64,000 nt of DNA from Propionicicella superfundia DSM 22317 (GCF_000423465.1 NZ_KE384022.1:62001-126000); one strand, 5' to 3'. Numbered from the stretch's first letter, positions 8,500 through 16,638 are shown. Numbers and translations are program-made. The notes: generated by a model not told the origin, from the letters alone.

Positions 8500-8855
8500 G
8501 AGATTCCCCGCACATGGGTGATCAACGGATCCCAGCCGGGACGCAGCAGAATGCCGATGCCGTCCACCCGGGACATCGTGCGCGGGTGGCGCTCCCGCAT
8601 CCACTGCGCGGCGAGGATGCGCAATCGGGCCATCTTGGCCCTCGTGATCGCCTCCAGCGGTTCACCGAAGCCGAGCCCGGATCGCGTCTTGACCTCGCAG
8701 AACACCGTGACGGGGCGCTCCCCCGGCTCGACCGCGACGAGGTCGACCTCGCCGGCCGCGCACCGCCACCGGCGCTCCACGACCCGCCAGCCGAGCCCCT
8801 CCAGGTACTCCGCCGCCAGGTCTTCGCCCCGTTTTCCGAGCGTCTGCCGATCCAT
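8496..8855 (-). CDS. yraN: YraN/UPF0102-family nuclease-like protein
   Basis: A 119-residue protein of a family with a restriction-endonuclease-like fold but no settled function. The predicted active-site residues are present in GEVDLVAVE and VFCEVKTRSG (the D...E-x-K pattern), and the N-terminal GKRGEDLAAEYLEGLGW is diagnostic. I place the start at the ATG at 8855 because GGAGGTGA lies five bases upstream; an in-frame ATG at 8879 is possible. It is the first gene of the comM-dprA operon and overlaps comM by four bases, so a link to DNA uptake or recombination is suggested by context. Confidence 0.88.
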   Translation of the reverse strand: MDRQTLGKRGEDLAAEYLEGLGWRVVERRWRCAAGEVDLVAVEPGERPVTVFCEVKTRSGLGFGEPLEAITRAKMARLRILAAQWMRERHPRTMSRVDGIGILLRPGWDPLITHVRGIS

Positions 8856-8914
8856 GCCGGTCACCTCCGACCGTGCCATGCGACGCCGCGAGCGCATCTG
8901 CTCGGCCGCCGCAG

Positions 8915-8947
8915 GTCTGTGGACACGTCGAGGATCTATCCACAGAC
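8915..8947. promoter_or_regulatory. inverted repeat upstream of the yraN-comM-dprA operon
   Basis: GTCTGTGGA (8915-8923) and its exact complement (8939-8947) flank a 15-base spacer. The right arm includes CTATCCACA, one base off the DnaA-box consensus TTATCCACA. It lies about 60 bases before the yraN start, where a promoter or operator is expected. Function is inferred. Confidence 0.4.
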
Positions 8948-8969
8948 TCCGGGAATCACCGGACATGGC

Positions 8970-9000
8970 GACGGCCACGCACGAGTCGCGCGTGGCCGTC
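8970..9000 (-). terminator. hairpin terminator after cycA
   Basis: A perfect 11-base stem (GACGGCCACGC and its complement) encloses a 9-base loop, 20 bases beyond the cycA stop. There is no T run, as is common in actinobacteria. Confidence 0.6.
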
Positions 9001-9019
9001 GAGCACGAGGGCGAAGCCG

Positions 9020-10552
9020 TCAGGGGACGACGTCGAGCGTCGCGTCGTCCGCGCTCCCCCTCGTCGCGGTGCCGGCGGCGACGGGACCGCCGGCAGGATC
9101 CGGAGCGACCTCGGGCGCTCCGTCGCTGCCCGGACCGGCGGAGACGACAGCGCCGAGTCGCCGTCCGCGCAGCCAGTACGCGACGCCGAGAACGACGAAC
9201 CACAGCGGCGTCACCAGGAGGGCCTGCCGCGTGTCGGGCTCGAGCGCCAGGATCGCGATCATCGCCGCGAAGAAGCCCAGGACGGCCCAGCAGGCCACGA
9301 TGCCGACCGGCATCTTGTAGACCGACGCCGCATGCCTCTCCGGCGACCTGCGCCGGTACACCAGGTAGGACACGACGATGAGGCCCCACACGAAGATGAA
9401 CAGCACCGACGCGACGGTCGTCGCCAGCGTGAAGGCGGCGATGATCGAGTCGGTCGTGTACAGGAGGATGATCCCCGGCACCAGGCAGGTGCAGGAGAAC
9501 ACCAGCGCCTTCGCGGGCACCCTGCTCTTCGACAACCGTCCGAACGCGCGCGGCGCCATCCGGTCCAGCGCGAGCCCGAAGAGCATCCGCGACGTCGAGA
9601 AGATGCCGGCGTTGGCCGACGACGACGCCGACGTGAGGACGACGAAGTTCACCACCGAGGCGGCGGCTCCGAGCCCGGCGAGCGCGAACATCGACACGAA
9701 CGGGCTCACTTCCGGGTCGATCGACCGCCACGGGGTGACGGCCATGATCGCCGCCAGCGCACAGATGTAGAACAGCATCACGCGCACGGGGATGGCGTTG
9801 ATCGCCTTGGGCAGCGTCCGCACAGGGTCCTTGGTCTCGGCAGCGGCGGTGCCGACGAGTTCGATCCCCAGGAAGGCGAAGAAGGCGATCTGGAATCCGG
9901 CCAGGAACCCGCCCGCGCCGGTCGGGAAGAAGCCCCCGTCGGCGACCATGTTCGTGAGCGACGCCTGATGCCCGTCAGGGGCGACGAACCCGGTCACGAT
10001 CATGATGATCGCCACGGCGATGAGCGCGACGATCGCCACGATCTTGATGAGCGCGAACCAGAACTCGATCTCGCCGAACAACCGGACGGCGATCAGGTTG
10101 AGGCCGAGCAGCAGGGCGACCAGGACGGTCGCCGCGACCCACTTCGGCAGGTCGGGCCACCAGAACCGGACATACGCCGTCACGGCGGTCAGATCGGCGA
10201 CGCCGATGACGATCCAGCAGAACCAGTAGGTCCAGCCGGCGAAGAAGCCGGCCCACGGACCGAGGATGTCCTCGGCGATGTCGCGGAACGACTTGTACTT
10301 CAGGTTGGACAGCAGCAACTCCCCCATCGCCCGCATGACGAAGAAGAGGAACGCGCCGATGATGGCGTAGACGAGCAGGATCGACGGACCGGCCAGGGAA
10401 ATGGTCTTCCCCGAGCCCATGAACAGACCGGTGCCGATGGCACCGCCGATCGCGATCAGTTGCAGATGGCGGTTCCCGAGACCGCGATGGAGGGTCTGCT
10501 CGCCCTCCGGAACGGGATCCGCGTCGTGGGCGGGATGGTCGTGTGAACGCAT
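9020..10552 (-). CDS. cycA: D-serine/D-alanine/glycine permease CycA
   Basis: A 510-residue proton-coupled amino acid permease of the APC superfamily with about twelve membrane segments. It follows E. coli CycA almost throughout: GNRHLQLIAIGGAIGTGLF, MGSGKTISLAGPSI, MRAMGELLLSNL, YKSF, GWTYWFCW, TAAETKDP, DTRQALLVTPLWF. CycA imports D-alanine, D-serine, glycine and the antibiotic D-cycloserine. I chose the ATG at 10552 because AAAGGAG lies seven bases upstream; the longer reading adds only arginine-rich nonsense. The C-terminal 50 residues beyond the last membrane segment are an unrelated Gly/Ala/Pro-rich tail. It lies downstream of alanine dehydrogenase on the same strand but is separated by a terminator, so it is probably transcribed separately. 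Confidence 0.92.
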   Translation of the reverse strand: MRSHDHPAHDADPVPEGEQTLHRGLGNRHLQLIAIGGAIGTGLFMGSGKTISLAGPSILLVYAIIGAFLFFVMRAMGELLLSNLKYKSFRDIAEDILGPWAGFFAGWTYWFCWIVIGVADLTAVTAYVRFWWPDLPKWVAATVLVALLLGLNLIAVRLFGEIEFWFALIKIVAIVALIAVAIIMIVTGFVAPDGHQASLTNMVADGGFFPTGAGGFLAGFQIAFFAFLGIELVGTAAAETKDPVRTLPKAINAIPVRVMLFYICALAAIMAVTPWRSIDPEVSPFVSMFALAGLGAAASVVNFVVLTSASSSANAGIFSTSRMLFGLALDRMAPRAFGRLSKSRVPAKALVFSCTCLVPGIILLYTTDSIIAAFTLATTVASVLFIFVWGLIVVSYLVYRRRSPERHAASVYKMPVGIVACWAVLGFFAAMIAILALEPDTRQALLVTPLWFVVLGVAYWLRGRRLGAVVSAGPGSDGAPEVAPDPAGGPVAAGTATRGSADDATLDVVP

Positions 10553-10753
10553 GGAAACTCCTTTGTCTCCGCGTGCGGCCGCCGTGGGGCCGGCGCACGC
10601 TCGGGGTGGGACCGGCCGTCGTGGCCGGACCGGAGCACAGGCATGCCGGTGTACAGGCCTGCGGGGCGCGATCCAGCGATTCGGGACTGGACCGGGCACG
10701 GGGTTCGGCGGAACGACACCGCACGCGGACAGAGGCCGCGCGGATCGTCGGGA

Positions 10754-10794
10754 CCCACCGGCCGGCTGATGAGGGGGTTGTGCCGGCCGGTGGG
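10754..10794 (-). terminator. terminator of the alanine dehydrogenase gene
   Basis: CCCACCGGCCGGC at 10754-10766 pairs perfectly with 10782-10794 around a 15-base loop, 15 bases after the ald stop. The remaining 200 or so bases before cycA show no gene and presumably hold its promoter. Confidence 0.7.
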
Positions 10795-10809
10795 CGTCGT
10801 CCCGCCGCG

Positions 10810-11928
10810 TCAGGCCGCGAGCACGTGCTCGATCGGCGTGTAGCTGTGCTCCCAGGCCGAGGCGACAGGTTCGCTGGTGAGCTGACCGGCCGTCGTCGAC
10901 AGGCCGCGCGCGAGGGTCCGGTCGGCGCGCAGCGCGTCGATCCAGCCGAGATCGGCGATCCTCGTGACATACGGCAGGGTCGCGTTCGTCAACGCGTAGG
11001 TCGACGTCACGGGGACCGCGCCGGGCATGTTCGCGACGGCGTAGAACACGCTCTCGTGCACCCGGTAGATGGGCTCGGCGTGGGTCGTCGCGTGGGTGTC
11101 GGCGAAGCAGCCGCCCTGGTCCACGGCGATGTCGACGAAGACCGATCCGGGCTTGGCCTGCGCGACCATCTCGTTGGTCACGAGCTTCGGCGCGCGTGCG
11201 CCCGGGACGAGCACGGAGCCGATGACGAGGTCGGCGTCGCGGACGGCGTCCTCGATCGCGTACGCGGTCGACATGAGCGTCTTGACGCGGCCCTGGAACT
11301 CGCTGTCGATATCGACCAGGCGCGATGCGCTGATGTCGAGGACGGTGACGTCCGCGCGCAGCCCGAAGGCGACCTGCGCCGCGTTGCGCCCGGCGGTGCC
11401 GCCGCCGATGATGACGACCTTGCCCGGCGCGACGCCCGGCACGCCCGGAAGCAGGATGCCGTCGCCGCCGTGATGCTTCATGAGCGCCTCTGCGCCGACC
11501 ATGGTCGACAGGCGTCCTGCGACCTCGCTCATGGGCTGGAGGAGAGGGAGGGCGCCGGTGTCGGTCTGGACGGTCTCGTAGGCGATGGAGGTGACGCCCG
11601 AGGACACGAGGGCGTCGGTCTGCGGCTGGTCGGCCGCGAGGTGGAGGTAGGTGAACAGCACCAGGTCGGGGCGCAGGTACTGGTATTCGGCCGCGATCGG
11701 TTCCTTGACCTTCACGACCATGTCGACGCCCGACCAGAGGTCGGCGGCGGTGGGAACGATGGTGGCGCCGGCGCGCGAGTAGTCGTCGTCGCTGATCGCA
11801 GATCCGAGGCCTGCCCCGGACTGGATGAGCACCGAATGACCACGCTGGGTGAGCTGATGCGCGCCGGCCGGCGTTATGGCGACGCGGTTCTCCTGCATCT
11901 TGATCTCTGTCGGGATTCCGACCTTCAT
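10810..11928 (-). CDS. ald: alanine dehydrogenase
   Basis: NAD-dependent enzyme that interconverts L-alanine with pyruvate and ammonia. The 372-residue protein starts MKVGIPTEIKMQENRVAITP, has the pyruvate-binding lysine in VVKVKEP, the catalytic histidine in FTYLHLAAD, an NAD-binding GGGTAGRNAA turn and the catalytic aspartate in VDIAVDQGGCF. Length and motifs match the family along its whole length. The ATG at 11928 is preceded by AAAGGG. It is divergent from an Lrp/AsnC-type regulator (12063), the arrangement seen for AldR in mycobacteria, and lies next to cycA. Together these suggest alanine uptake and catabolism controlled by amino-acid level. Confidence 0.95.
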   Translation of the reverse strand: MKVGIPTEIKMQENRVAITPAGAHQLTQRGHSVLIQSGAGLGSAISDDDYSRAGATIVPTAADLWSGVDMVVKVKEPIAAEYQYLRPDLVLFTYLHLAADQPQTDALVSSGVTSIAYETVQTDTGALPLLQPMSEVAGRLSTMVGAEALMKHHGGDGILLPGVPGVAPGKVVIIGGGTAGRNAAQVAFGLRADVTVLDISASRLVDIDSEFQGRVKTLMSTAYAIEDAVRDADLVIGSVLVPGARAPKLVTNEMVAQAKPGSVFVDIAVDQGGCFADTHATTHAEPIYRVHESVFYAVANMPGAVPVTSTYALTNATLPYVTRIADLGWIDALRADRTLARGLSTTAGQLTSEPVASAWEHSYTPIEHVLAA

Positions 11929-12050
11929 GGATGTGCCCTTTCTGATGTCACCTGACGCGGCCTCATTGCCACGTCTTGCGGTGGGACGAGTCTTGGGGCG
12001 CCCGGGGACGGCTGGAAGGGGTCTTGTTGCCGCGCCGAGGATCCTTCGAC

Positions 12051-12062
12051 TACCCTGCGCGA
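12051..12062 (+). promoter_or_regulatory. -10 box of a probable leaderless transcript (lrp-type gene)
   Basis: TACCCT at 12051-12056 ends six bases before the ATG at 12063, which would put the transcription start at or next to the start codon. No Shine-Dalgarno sequence is visible. Confidence 0.6.
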
Positions 12063-12572
12063 ATGGGCAGCAAGGAGTCCCGATCAGACGACCCCCGGTC
12101 GAAGAATCCTCGGGGACTGGACGCCACAGACATCCGCATCCTCCAACTGCTCATCGCGAACGCCCGGCTGACGTACCACGCGATCGCCACCTCCCTCCAC
12201 ATCGCCGAATCGACGGCGCACGCACGGCTGGCGGCTCTGGCGGAGCGAGGGGTCGTCCGCGGCTACCACGCCGATGTCGACCTCGCGGCTGTGGGCCGGC
12301 CGATCCAGGCCCTCATCCAGGTTCGGCTGCAGGAGCGTTCCCGCGACCGATTGCAGCAGGAGGCCGACCGCCTCAGCGCCGCCCCCGGCGTTCTCGAGGT
12401 GTTCTTTCTCGCCGGTCAGAGCGATCTGGTGGTGCGCGTGGCCTGTGGGGGGCCCGAACAGTTGCGCGACTTCGTTCTCAACGAGCTCAGCCGCCACGCC
12501 GCGGTGGCGGCGACCGAGACATCGGTCATCCTCGAGCACACCCGCGGACGCGGTCCGCTCATCGAGATCTAA
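12063..12572 (+). CDS. Lrp/AsnC-family regulator, probable AldR
   Basis: A 169-residue feast/famine regulator. The N-terminal helix-turn-helix spans about residues 18-70 (LDATDIRILQLLIANARLTYHAIATSL followed by STAHARLAALAERGVVRGY, read with gaps), and the C-terminal RAM ligand-binding domain about 80-160 (VLEVFFLAGQSDLVVRVACG). It is divergent from alanine dehydrogenase with 134 bases between, so control of ald by alanine or another amino acid is the natural inference. The ATG at 12063 is chosen because it matches the family start and follows a leaderless-type -10 box; the longer reading is arginine-rich and unlikely. Confidence 0.88.
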   Translation: MGSKESRSDDPRSKNPRGLDATDIRILQLLIANARLTYHAIATSLHIAESTAHARLAALAERGVVRGYHADVDLAAVGRPIQALIQVRLQERSRDRLQQEADRLSAAPGVLEVFFLAGQSDLVVRVACGGPEQLRDFVLNELSRHAAVAATETSVILEHTRGRGPLIEI

Positions 12573-12608
12573 CGACGGCCCGGTCGACGGGGGCATGCCG
12601 ACACCGCG

Positions 12609-12641
12609 TTGACAAGGGGAGACCTCCTCGGCGACTAGGAT
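12609..12641 (+). promoter_or_regulatory. possible promoter of the HemG-like gene
   Basis: TTGACA at 12609-12614 and TAGGAT at 12636-12641 are separated by 21 bases, wider than ideal. TAGGAT alone could suffice. The downstream gene has its own AAGGAG site. Confidence 0.4.
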
Positions 12642-12690
12642 TACGCGCCGTGGGCCCGACATCGGGTCGTGGTCACGCGAAGGAGCGACC

Positions 12691-13233
12691 GTGAATGTCC
12701 TCATCCTCCAGTCCAGTCGATTCGGGCACACGTTGCGCATGGCGGAGCGGATCGCGGAACGCCTGACCGAGGCGGGCATGGCTGTCACGGTCGGGGACCT
12801 GGCACGGCATCGCTCCATCCCGCTCGACGATGTCGACGCCGTCGTGGTCGGCGCCTCCATCCGATACGGATACTTCACACCCGCGCTGAAGTCGTTCGCG
12901 GCCCGCAACGCGGACTTCCTGAACTCCCACCCCACGGCGTTCTTCGGCGTGAATCTCGTCGCGACCAAACCCGGCAAGGACACCGTCGACACCAACGCGT
13001 ACACCTCGAAGTTCCTTGCGGCGACCCCGTGGCGCCCGACGGTGCGGGAGGTGTTCGCCGGCGAGTTGAACTATCCGGCCTACAACCCCGTGGACCGGTG
13101 GCTCATCCAGCTCATCATGAAGCAGACGGGCAAGCCCACCGACCCCACCGTCCACATCGACTACACCGACTGGGACAAGGTGGACGAGTTCGCGCACCGT
13201 TTCGCGGCGGCGGTGTCCGGCCCGTCGTCCTGA
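12691..13233 (+). CDS. hemG: HemG-like flavodoxin-family protoporphyrinogen oxidase
   Basis: HemG oxidises protoporphyrinogen IX to protoporphyrin IX using FMN and passes electrons to respiratory quinones. The 180-residue protein follows the E. coli enzyme closely: VVVGASIRYGYF, NLVATKPGK, TNAYTSKFL, TPWRP, AGELNYPAYNPVDRWLIQLI, MKQTGKPTD and YTDWDKV. The segment around residues 90-150 corresponds to the long insert loop that distinguishes HemG from ordinary long-chain flavodoxins. The FMN phosphate loop is at the N-terminus (LQSSRFGHTLRMAE). Start is GTG at 12691 with GAAGGAG. HemG is best known from gammaproteobacteria, whereas actinobacteria usually have HemY, so another flavodoxin-type quinone oxidoreductase role is possible. 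No other haem gene is nearby. Confidence 0.78.
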   Translation: MNVLILQSSRFGHTLRMAERIAERLTEAGMAVTVGDLARHRSIPLDDVDAVVVGASIRYGYFTPALKSFAARNADFLNSHPTAFFGVNLVATKPGKDTVDTNAYTSKFLAATPWRPTVREVFAGELNYPAYNPVDRWLIQLIMKQTGKPTDPTVHIDYTDWDKVDEFAHRFAAAVSGPSS

Positions 13234-13354
13234 GGGTGGTCGGCCCGCCTCCCACGGCGTGGACGAGCACCGGACGGTGACGCGCGCGGGGGCAAGGGAT
13301 TACGCTGTGCGCACCCGATTCCCGGGACTCCGGAACGGACGAGGAGACGCACCC

Positions 13355-14233
13355 ATGGCCGTGATGTTCCACACCCCGCCCGCCTGGCCCGCGCCCCCCG
13401 CCGGATTCGTCCCGCCCGCCGGCTGGCAACCGGACCCGTCCTGGGGCGCGGCCCCGGCCGGCTGGGTCTTCTACACCGACAACGGGGCACCGGTCGCACC
13501 TCCCCCCGGCGCCTGGCAGCCGCCGGCCCCGGCTCCGCAGCAGCCCGGACCGTACGGTCCACCGCCCGGCTCGCCCGCGCAGCAGGGTTTCGGGGTGCCG
13601 CCGCAGCAGCCTCCCGCGCCGGCCAAGCGGTCCCGTACGCCGCTTCTGATCGGCATCGGAGTCCTCGTCCTCGTGCTCGCCCTGGGCGCCGTGTTCGCCG
13701 TGCTGTGGAACAGGTCGCGAGTCGCCGACCCGTCGCCGCCGGTGTCGTCGACGACGACGACAACCGAGGAGGTCGATGCCGGGCCGACGCTCACCCTGAC
13801 ACAGTTCGACGGCATCTACGAGCTCGGCGAGACCTTCCAGGGCGCGACGGTCACCGACCGCTGGACGAGCGCCAACTCTCCCACGCCGCGGTCCAATGCC
13901 TGCGAGCAGATCCTCATCGACGTCGTGCTCGGCGCCTCGGACCTGATCATCAGCGAGACGACCGAGGGCAACATCAACGCGGGCCGCTACCTCACACCGG
14001 CCGCCGCCGCCGGTGCGTTCGCCGATGTCACGGCTCACTGCAGCGATCGGGGATCCGGCACGCTGGAGGGCGGCAGCTACCTCAACACCGACTTCAGCAG
14101 CGGCTCCGGCACGACGCACGCCGTCGCGGTGGCCTACGGCAATGTGGTCATCATCGCCTACGTGCGCGACACCCCTGCCGACGACTCGATCGCGCGTGAA
14201 CTGCGCGACGAGGTCGCCGACGCGGCCTCCTGA
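13355..14233 (+). CDS. membrane-anchored protein with Pro-rich cytoplasmic and extracellular sensor-like domain
   Basis: Unrecognised 292-residue protein. Residues 1-88 are rich in Pro, Gly, Trp and Gln and probably disordered. KRSRTP then leads into one transmembrane helix (about 94-116), a Ser/Thr linker with a run of threonines, and an extracellular domain of about 155 residues with two cysteines that could form a disulfide. The layout resembles the extracellular sensor domains of mycobacterial PknH-like proteins, but no kinase is present, so the likeness may be only architectural. The ATG at 13355 follows GAGGAG by eight bases. It converges on the acylphosphatase gene, 13 bases away. Confidence 0.7.
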   Translation: MAVMFHTPPAWPAPPAGFVPPAGWQPDPSWGAAPAGWVFYTDNGAPVAPPPGAWQPPAPAPQQPGPYGPPPGSPAQQGFGVPPQQPPAPAKRSRTPLLIGIGVLVLVLALGAVFAVLWNRSRVADPSPPVSSTTTTTEEVDAGPTLTLTQFDGIYELGETFQGATVTDRWTSANSPTPRSNACEQILIDVVLGASDLIISETTEGNINAGRYLTPAAAAGAFADVTAHCSDRGSGTLEGGSYLNTDFSSGSGTTHAVAVAYGNVVIIAYVRDTPADDSIARELRDEVADAAS

Positions 14234-14246
14234 GTGCGCGCGCGGT

Positions 14247-14528
14247 TCAGCCGCGCACTTCGAAGGATCGCATCCGCTCCGGTTCGACCTCGGCCACCTC
14301 GACATCGGTGACCTGCGCGTACCGGGGACCGTGCTCCAACCATGTGAGCATTCGCGCGACCCGTTCGGGTGCGCCTTGAACGAGGCACCGCACCGTACCG
14401 TCGAACTCGTTGCTGACCCATCCCGTCAGTCCGAGATCGGTGGCGGCATTCAGCGCCGACCACCGGAATCCGACACCTTGGACGAGCCCGTGAACGACGA
14501 CCGAGCGGGCGACAACCTGCCTGGTCAT
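14247..14528 (-). CDS. acyP: acylphosphatase
   Basis: Small cytoplasmic enzyme that hydrolyses carboxyl-phosphate bonds such as those of acetyl phosphate and 1,3-bisphosphoglycerate. The 93-residue length is typical. The phosphate loop GLVQGVGFR contains the catalytic arginine R22, and the second catalytic residue is N40 in GWVSNEFDGTV. The C-terminal SFEVRG is a normal family ending. It is divergent from a GNAT gene 62 bases away and convergent with the membrane protein upstream in the window. Physiological substrate is unknown for most bacterial members. Confidence 0.92.
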   Translation of the reverse strand: MTRQVVARSVVVHGLVQGVGFRWSALNAATDLGLTGWVSNEFDGTVRCLVQGAPERVARMLTWLEHGPRYAQVTDVEVAEVEPERMRSFEVRG

Positions 14529-14590
14529 GACACTATCCTGCCTCAGAAAACCTGCTGCGGGGCGCGGTCGGGCGATGCGACGATGACCCG

Positions 14591-15397
14591 GTGACCGAGG
14601 ATGTGCGCGGCCGGCTGCTGCGAGAACACGACGAGCAGGTGCGCTGCAGCGCGGAGGTGGACGGCGCCACCGATGTCGCCCGCATCGGCCCCCTGTGGCT
14701 GGGACGGTTCGGGACGCGCGGGTTCGTCTCGTACCGCGACCTCGACGGCGCCACAGGCGGCGCCGTCGACACGCTCATCGGGGCGGCGATCGCCCATTTC
14801 CGAGCCACGCCCGAGGTACGGCGATTCGAGTGGAAGACGCGCGGTCACGACGCTCCGGCCGATCTGGAGGATCGGCTCCTCGCGGCCGGACTGAGTCCCG
14901 AGCCGATCGAGACGGTCATGGCCGGGGCCGCGCACAGGCCGGCGGGGGACGTCCGGCTCGGCCCGGAGGTCACCGTGCGCCGCCTGACGCCCGGGCCCGG
15001 ACTCGCGGCGGAGGTACGCGCCGTGGGCGTCCTGCACAAGAACGTCTTCGGCCCCGGCTCTCCCGATCTGGACGCCGACGTCCTCGCCGCGCTCACCACC
15101 GCGCCGGAGCGCAACGAGGTGTGGATCGTGGAGACCGGCGACCGGCGCGTCGTCGGGGCGGCGCGCCTGAGCCTGCCGCCGGGCACCCGGTTCGCCGGAC
15201 TGTGGGGCGGCGCGGTCGATCCGTCCTGGCGGCACCACGGCCTGTACCGGGCACTGACGGCCGCCCGCGCGCGGTCGGCGCTGGCCATGGGCGCCACCCA
15301 CGTCTACGCGGAGTGCACCCCGGCCAGCCGCCCGATCCTGGAACGCTCCGGTCTGCTGGCGATCACCACCACCACGCCGTACGTGTGGACGGCCTAG
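14591..15397 (+). CDS. GNAT-family N-acetyltransferase
   Basis: A 268-residue acetyltransferase with one clear GNAT domain in its C-terminal half. Residues about 130-268 show VWIVETGDRRVVGAARLSL (beta strands), the acetyl-CoA loop VDPSWRHHGLYRALTAARA, and AECTPASRPILERSGL, typical of motif B. The N-terminal 120 residues may be a degenerate GNAT-like or substrate domain. GTG at 14591 is the only sensible start; GACGAT six bases before it may act as a -10 box, making the mRNA leaderless. Substrate cannot be assigned. It converges on map. Confidence 0.82.
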   Translation: MTEDVRGRLLREHDEQVRCSAEVDGATDVARIGPLWLGRFGTRGFVSYRDLDGATGGAVDTLIGAAIAHFRATPEVRRFEWKTRGHDAPADLEDRLLAAGLSPEPIETVMAGAAHRPAGDVRLGPEVTVRRLTPGPGLAAEVRAVGVLHKNVFGPGSPDLDADVLAALTTAPERNEVWIVETGDRRVVGAARLSLPPGTRFAGLWGGAVDPSWRHHGLYRALTAARARSALAMGATHVYAECTPASRPILERSGLLAITTTTPYVWTA

Positions 15398-15448
15398 GAT
15401 CTGCCCGTGGCGGGCGTCCTCCCGGCGCTGTCTCCGCCGTGTGCCCGC

Positions 15449-16231
15449 TCACGGCTGCACCCGCCCCGGAAGGGTGAGAATCTCGACCCCGTCGTCTGTC
15501 ACGGCGATCGTGTGCTCACTGTGCGCGGTCCGGCAGCCTGTCGCGCTTCGGAGCGTCCAGCCGTCGGCATCGGTGACGAGTTCGGCGGTGTCGGCCATGA
15601 TCCATGGTTCCAGCGCCAGGAGCAGTCCGGGGCGCAGTCTGTACCCGCGACCGGGTCGCCCCGTGTTCGGGATGTGCGGGTCCTGGTGCATCGTCGATCC
15701 GAGGCCGTGTCCGCCGAACTCGGTGTTGATCGGGTAGCCCGCCTCGTCGAGGACCGAGCCGATGGCATGGGAGATGTCACCGATGCGAGCGCCCGGTCCG
15801 GCTGCGGCGATCCCGGCTGCCAATGCGCGCTCGGTCGCGCTGATCATCGCGGTGCTCTCGGGAGAGGTCGCATCGCCCACGATGAAGCTGATGGCGGAGT
15901 CCGCGACGACTCCGGAGCGGGCGATGGCGAAGTCGAGCGTCAGGAGGTCTCCGTCGGCGAGGGCATAGTCGTGCGGGAGCCCGTGGAGCACGGCGTCGTT
16001 GACCGACGTGCAGATGTAGTGCCCGAACGGCCCCCGCCCGAAGGAAGGCTCGTAGTCGACATAGCAGGAGCGGGCCCCGGCCTCGACGATCAGGTCGTGG
16101 GTCCATCGGTCGATGTCCAGAAGGTTCACCCCCACCTCGCAGCGACTCCGCAGCGTTTGCAGGATGCCGCCGACCAGGGCGCCGGTGTCCCTCGCATGTG
16201 CCAGTCCGGTGGCGTTCAGGATCTCGATCAT
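15449..16231 (-). CDS. map: methionine aminopeptidase, type I
   Basis: Removes the initiator methionine from nascent proteins. The 260-residue metalloenzyme shows all five ligands of the pita-bread fold: aspartates in LTLDFAI and VVADSAIS, histidine in FGGHGLG, glutamates in LALEPW and AHSEHTI, plus the substrate histidine in ICTSVNDAVLHG. The zinc-finger N-terminal extension found in some actinobacterial paralogues is absent. ATG at 16231 has GAGAGGGG upstream. It is divergent from a small XRE regulator with only 61 bases between. The position outside the ribosomal-protein cluster suggests a second map copy, which this window cannot confirm. Confidence 0.92.
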   Translation of the reverse strand: MIEILNATGLAHARDTGALVGGILQTLRSRCEVGVNLLDIDRWTHDLIVEAGARSCYVDYEPSFGRGPFGHYICTSVNDAVLHGLPHDYALADGDLLTLDFAIARSGVVADSAISFIVGDATSPESTAMISATERALAAGIAAAGPGARIGDISHAIGSVLDEAGYPINTEFGGHGLGSTMHQDPHIPNTGRPGRGYRLRPGLLLALEPWIMADTAELVTDADGWTLRSATGCRTAHSEHTIAVTDDGVEILTLPGRVQP

Positions 16232-16270
16232 GTGGCCCCTCTCATGCCAATAACTATCCCGGCCATGTTA

Positions 16271-16285
16271 TACCGGTACTAGAAT
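16271..16285 (+). promoter_or_regulatory. palindrome and leaderless -10 box between map and the XRE gene
   Basis: TACCGGTA (16271-16278) is a perfect 8-base palindrome abutting TAGAAT (16280-16285), which lies seven bases before the XRE ATG. An operator here would affect both divergent genes. Confidence 0.5.
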
Positions 16286-16292
16286 CCCAGCC

Positions 16293-16592
16293 ATGGTCAG
16301 GTTGCCACTCAGTCCCGCAGAGATCGAACGCGGCCGCCGTCTCGGCGCCCTCCTCCGCCGGGCGAGGGGGAACCGTTCGATGCTGGACACCGCGCTGGAC
16401 GCCGGCGTGTCCCCGGAGACCCTTCGGAAGATCGAGTCGGGGCGCGTGGCCACCCCCGCCTTTCCGACCATCGCGGCGATCGCCGCTGTTCTCGATCTCT
16501 CCCTCGACGACCTCTGGGCCGAGATCAGCAGGCCCGACCCGGCCCGGCAGGCGGGTTCAGACCGCCCTGCGCGCGAACGCCTGGCGTCCTAG
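16293..16592 (+). CDS. XRE-family helix-turn-helix regulator
   Basis: A 99-residue protein, essentially a single Cro/C1-type helix-turn-helix domain spanning about residues 14-80 (RLGALLRRARGNRSMLDTAL, SPETLRKIESGRVATP, AAVLDLSLDDLW), with a short polar tail. It likely represses itself and perhaps the divergent map gene. The ATG at 16293 is leaderless-type, following TAGAAT by seven bases. No partner toxin or metabolic gene lies beside it on the same strand. It converges on a dehydrogenase gene 46 bases away. Confidence 0.85.
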   Translation: MVRLPLSPAEIERGRRLGALLRRARGNRSMLDTALDAGVSPETLRKIESGRVATPAFPTIAAIAAVLDLSLDDLWAEISRPDPARQAGSDRPARERLAS

Positions 16593-16638
16593 GCCGAGGC
16601 GGGAACCGGTGCCGACGCCGCGCGCGGCTCCGGTCTCC

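Noticed and set aside
16593-16638. Strong terminator between the XRE and dehydrogenase genes
   Set aside because: Only an imperfect GC-rich pairing is visible, too weak to list.
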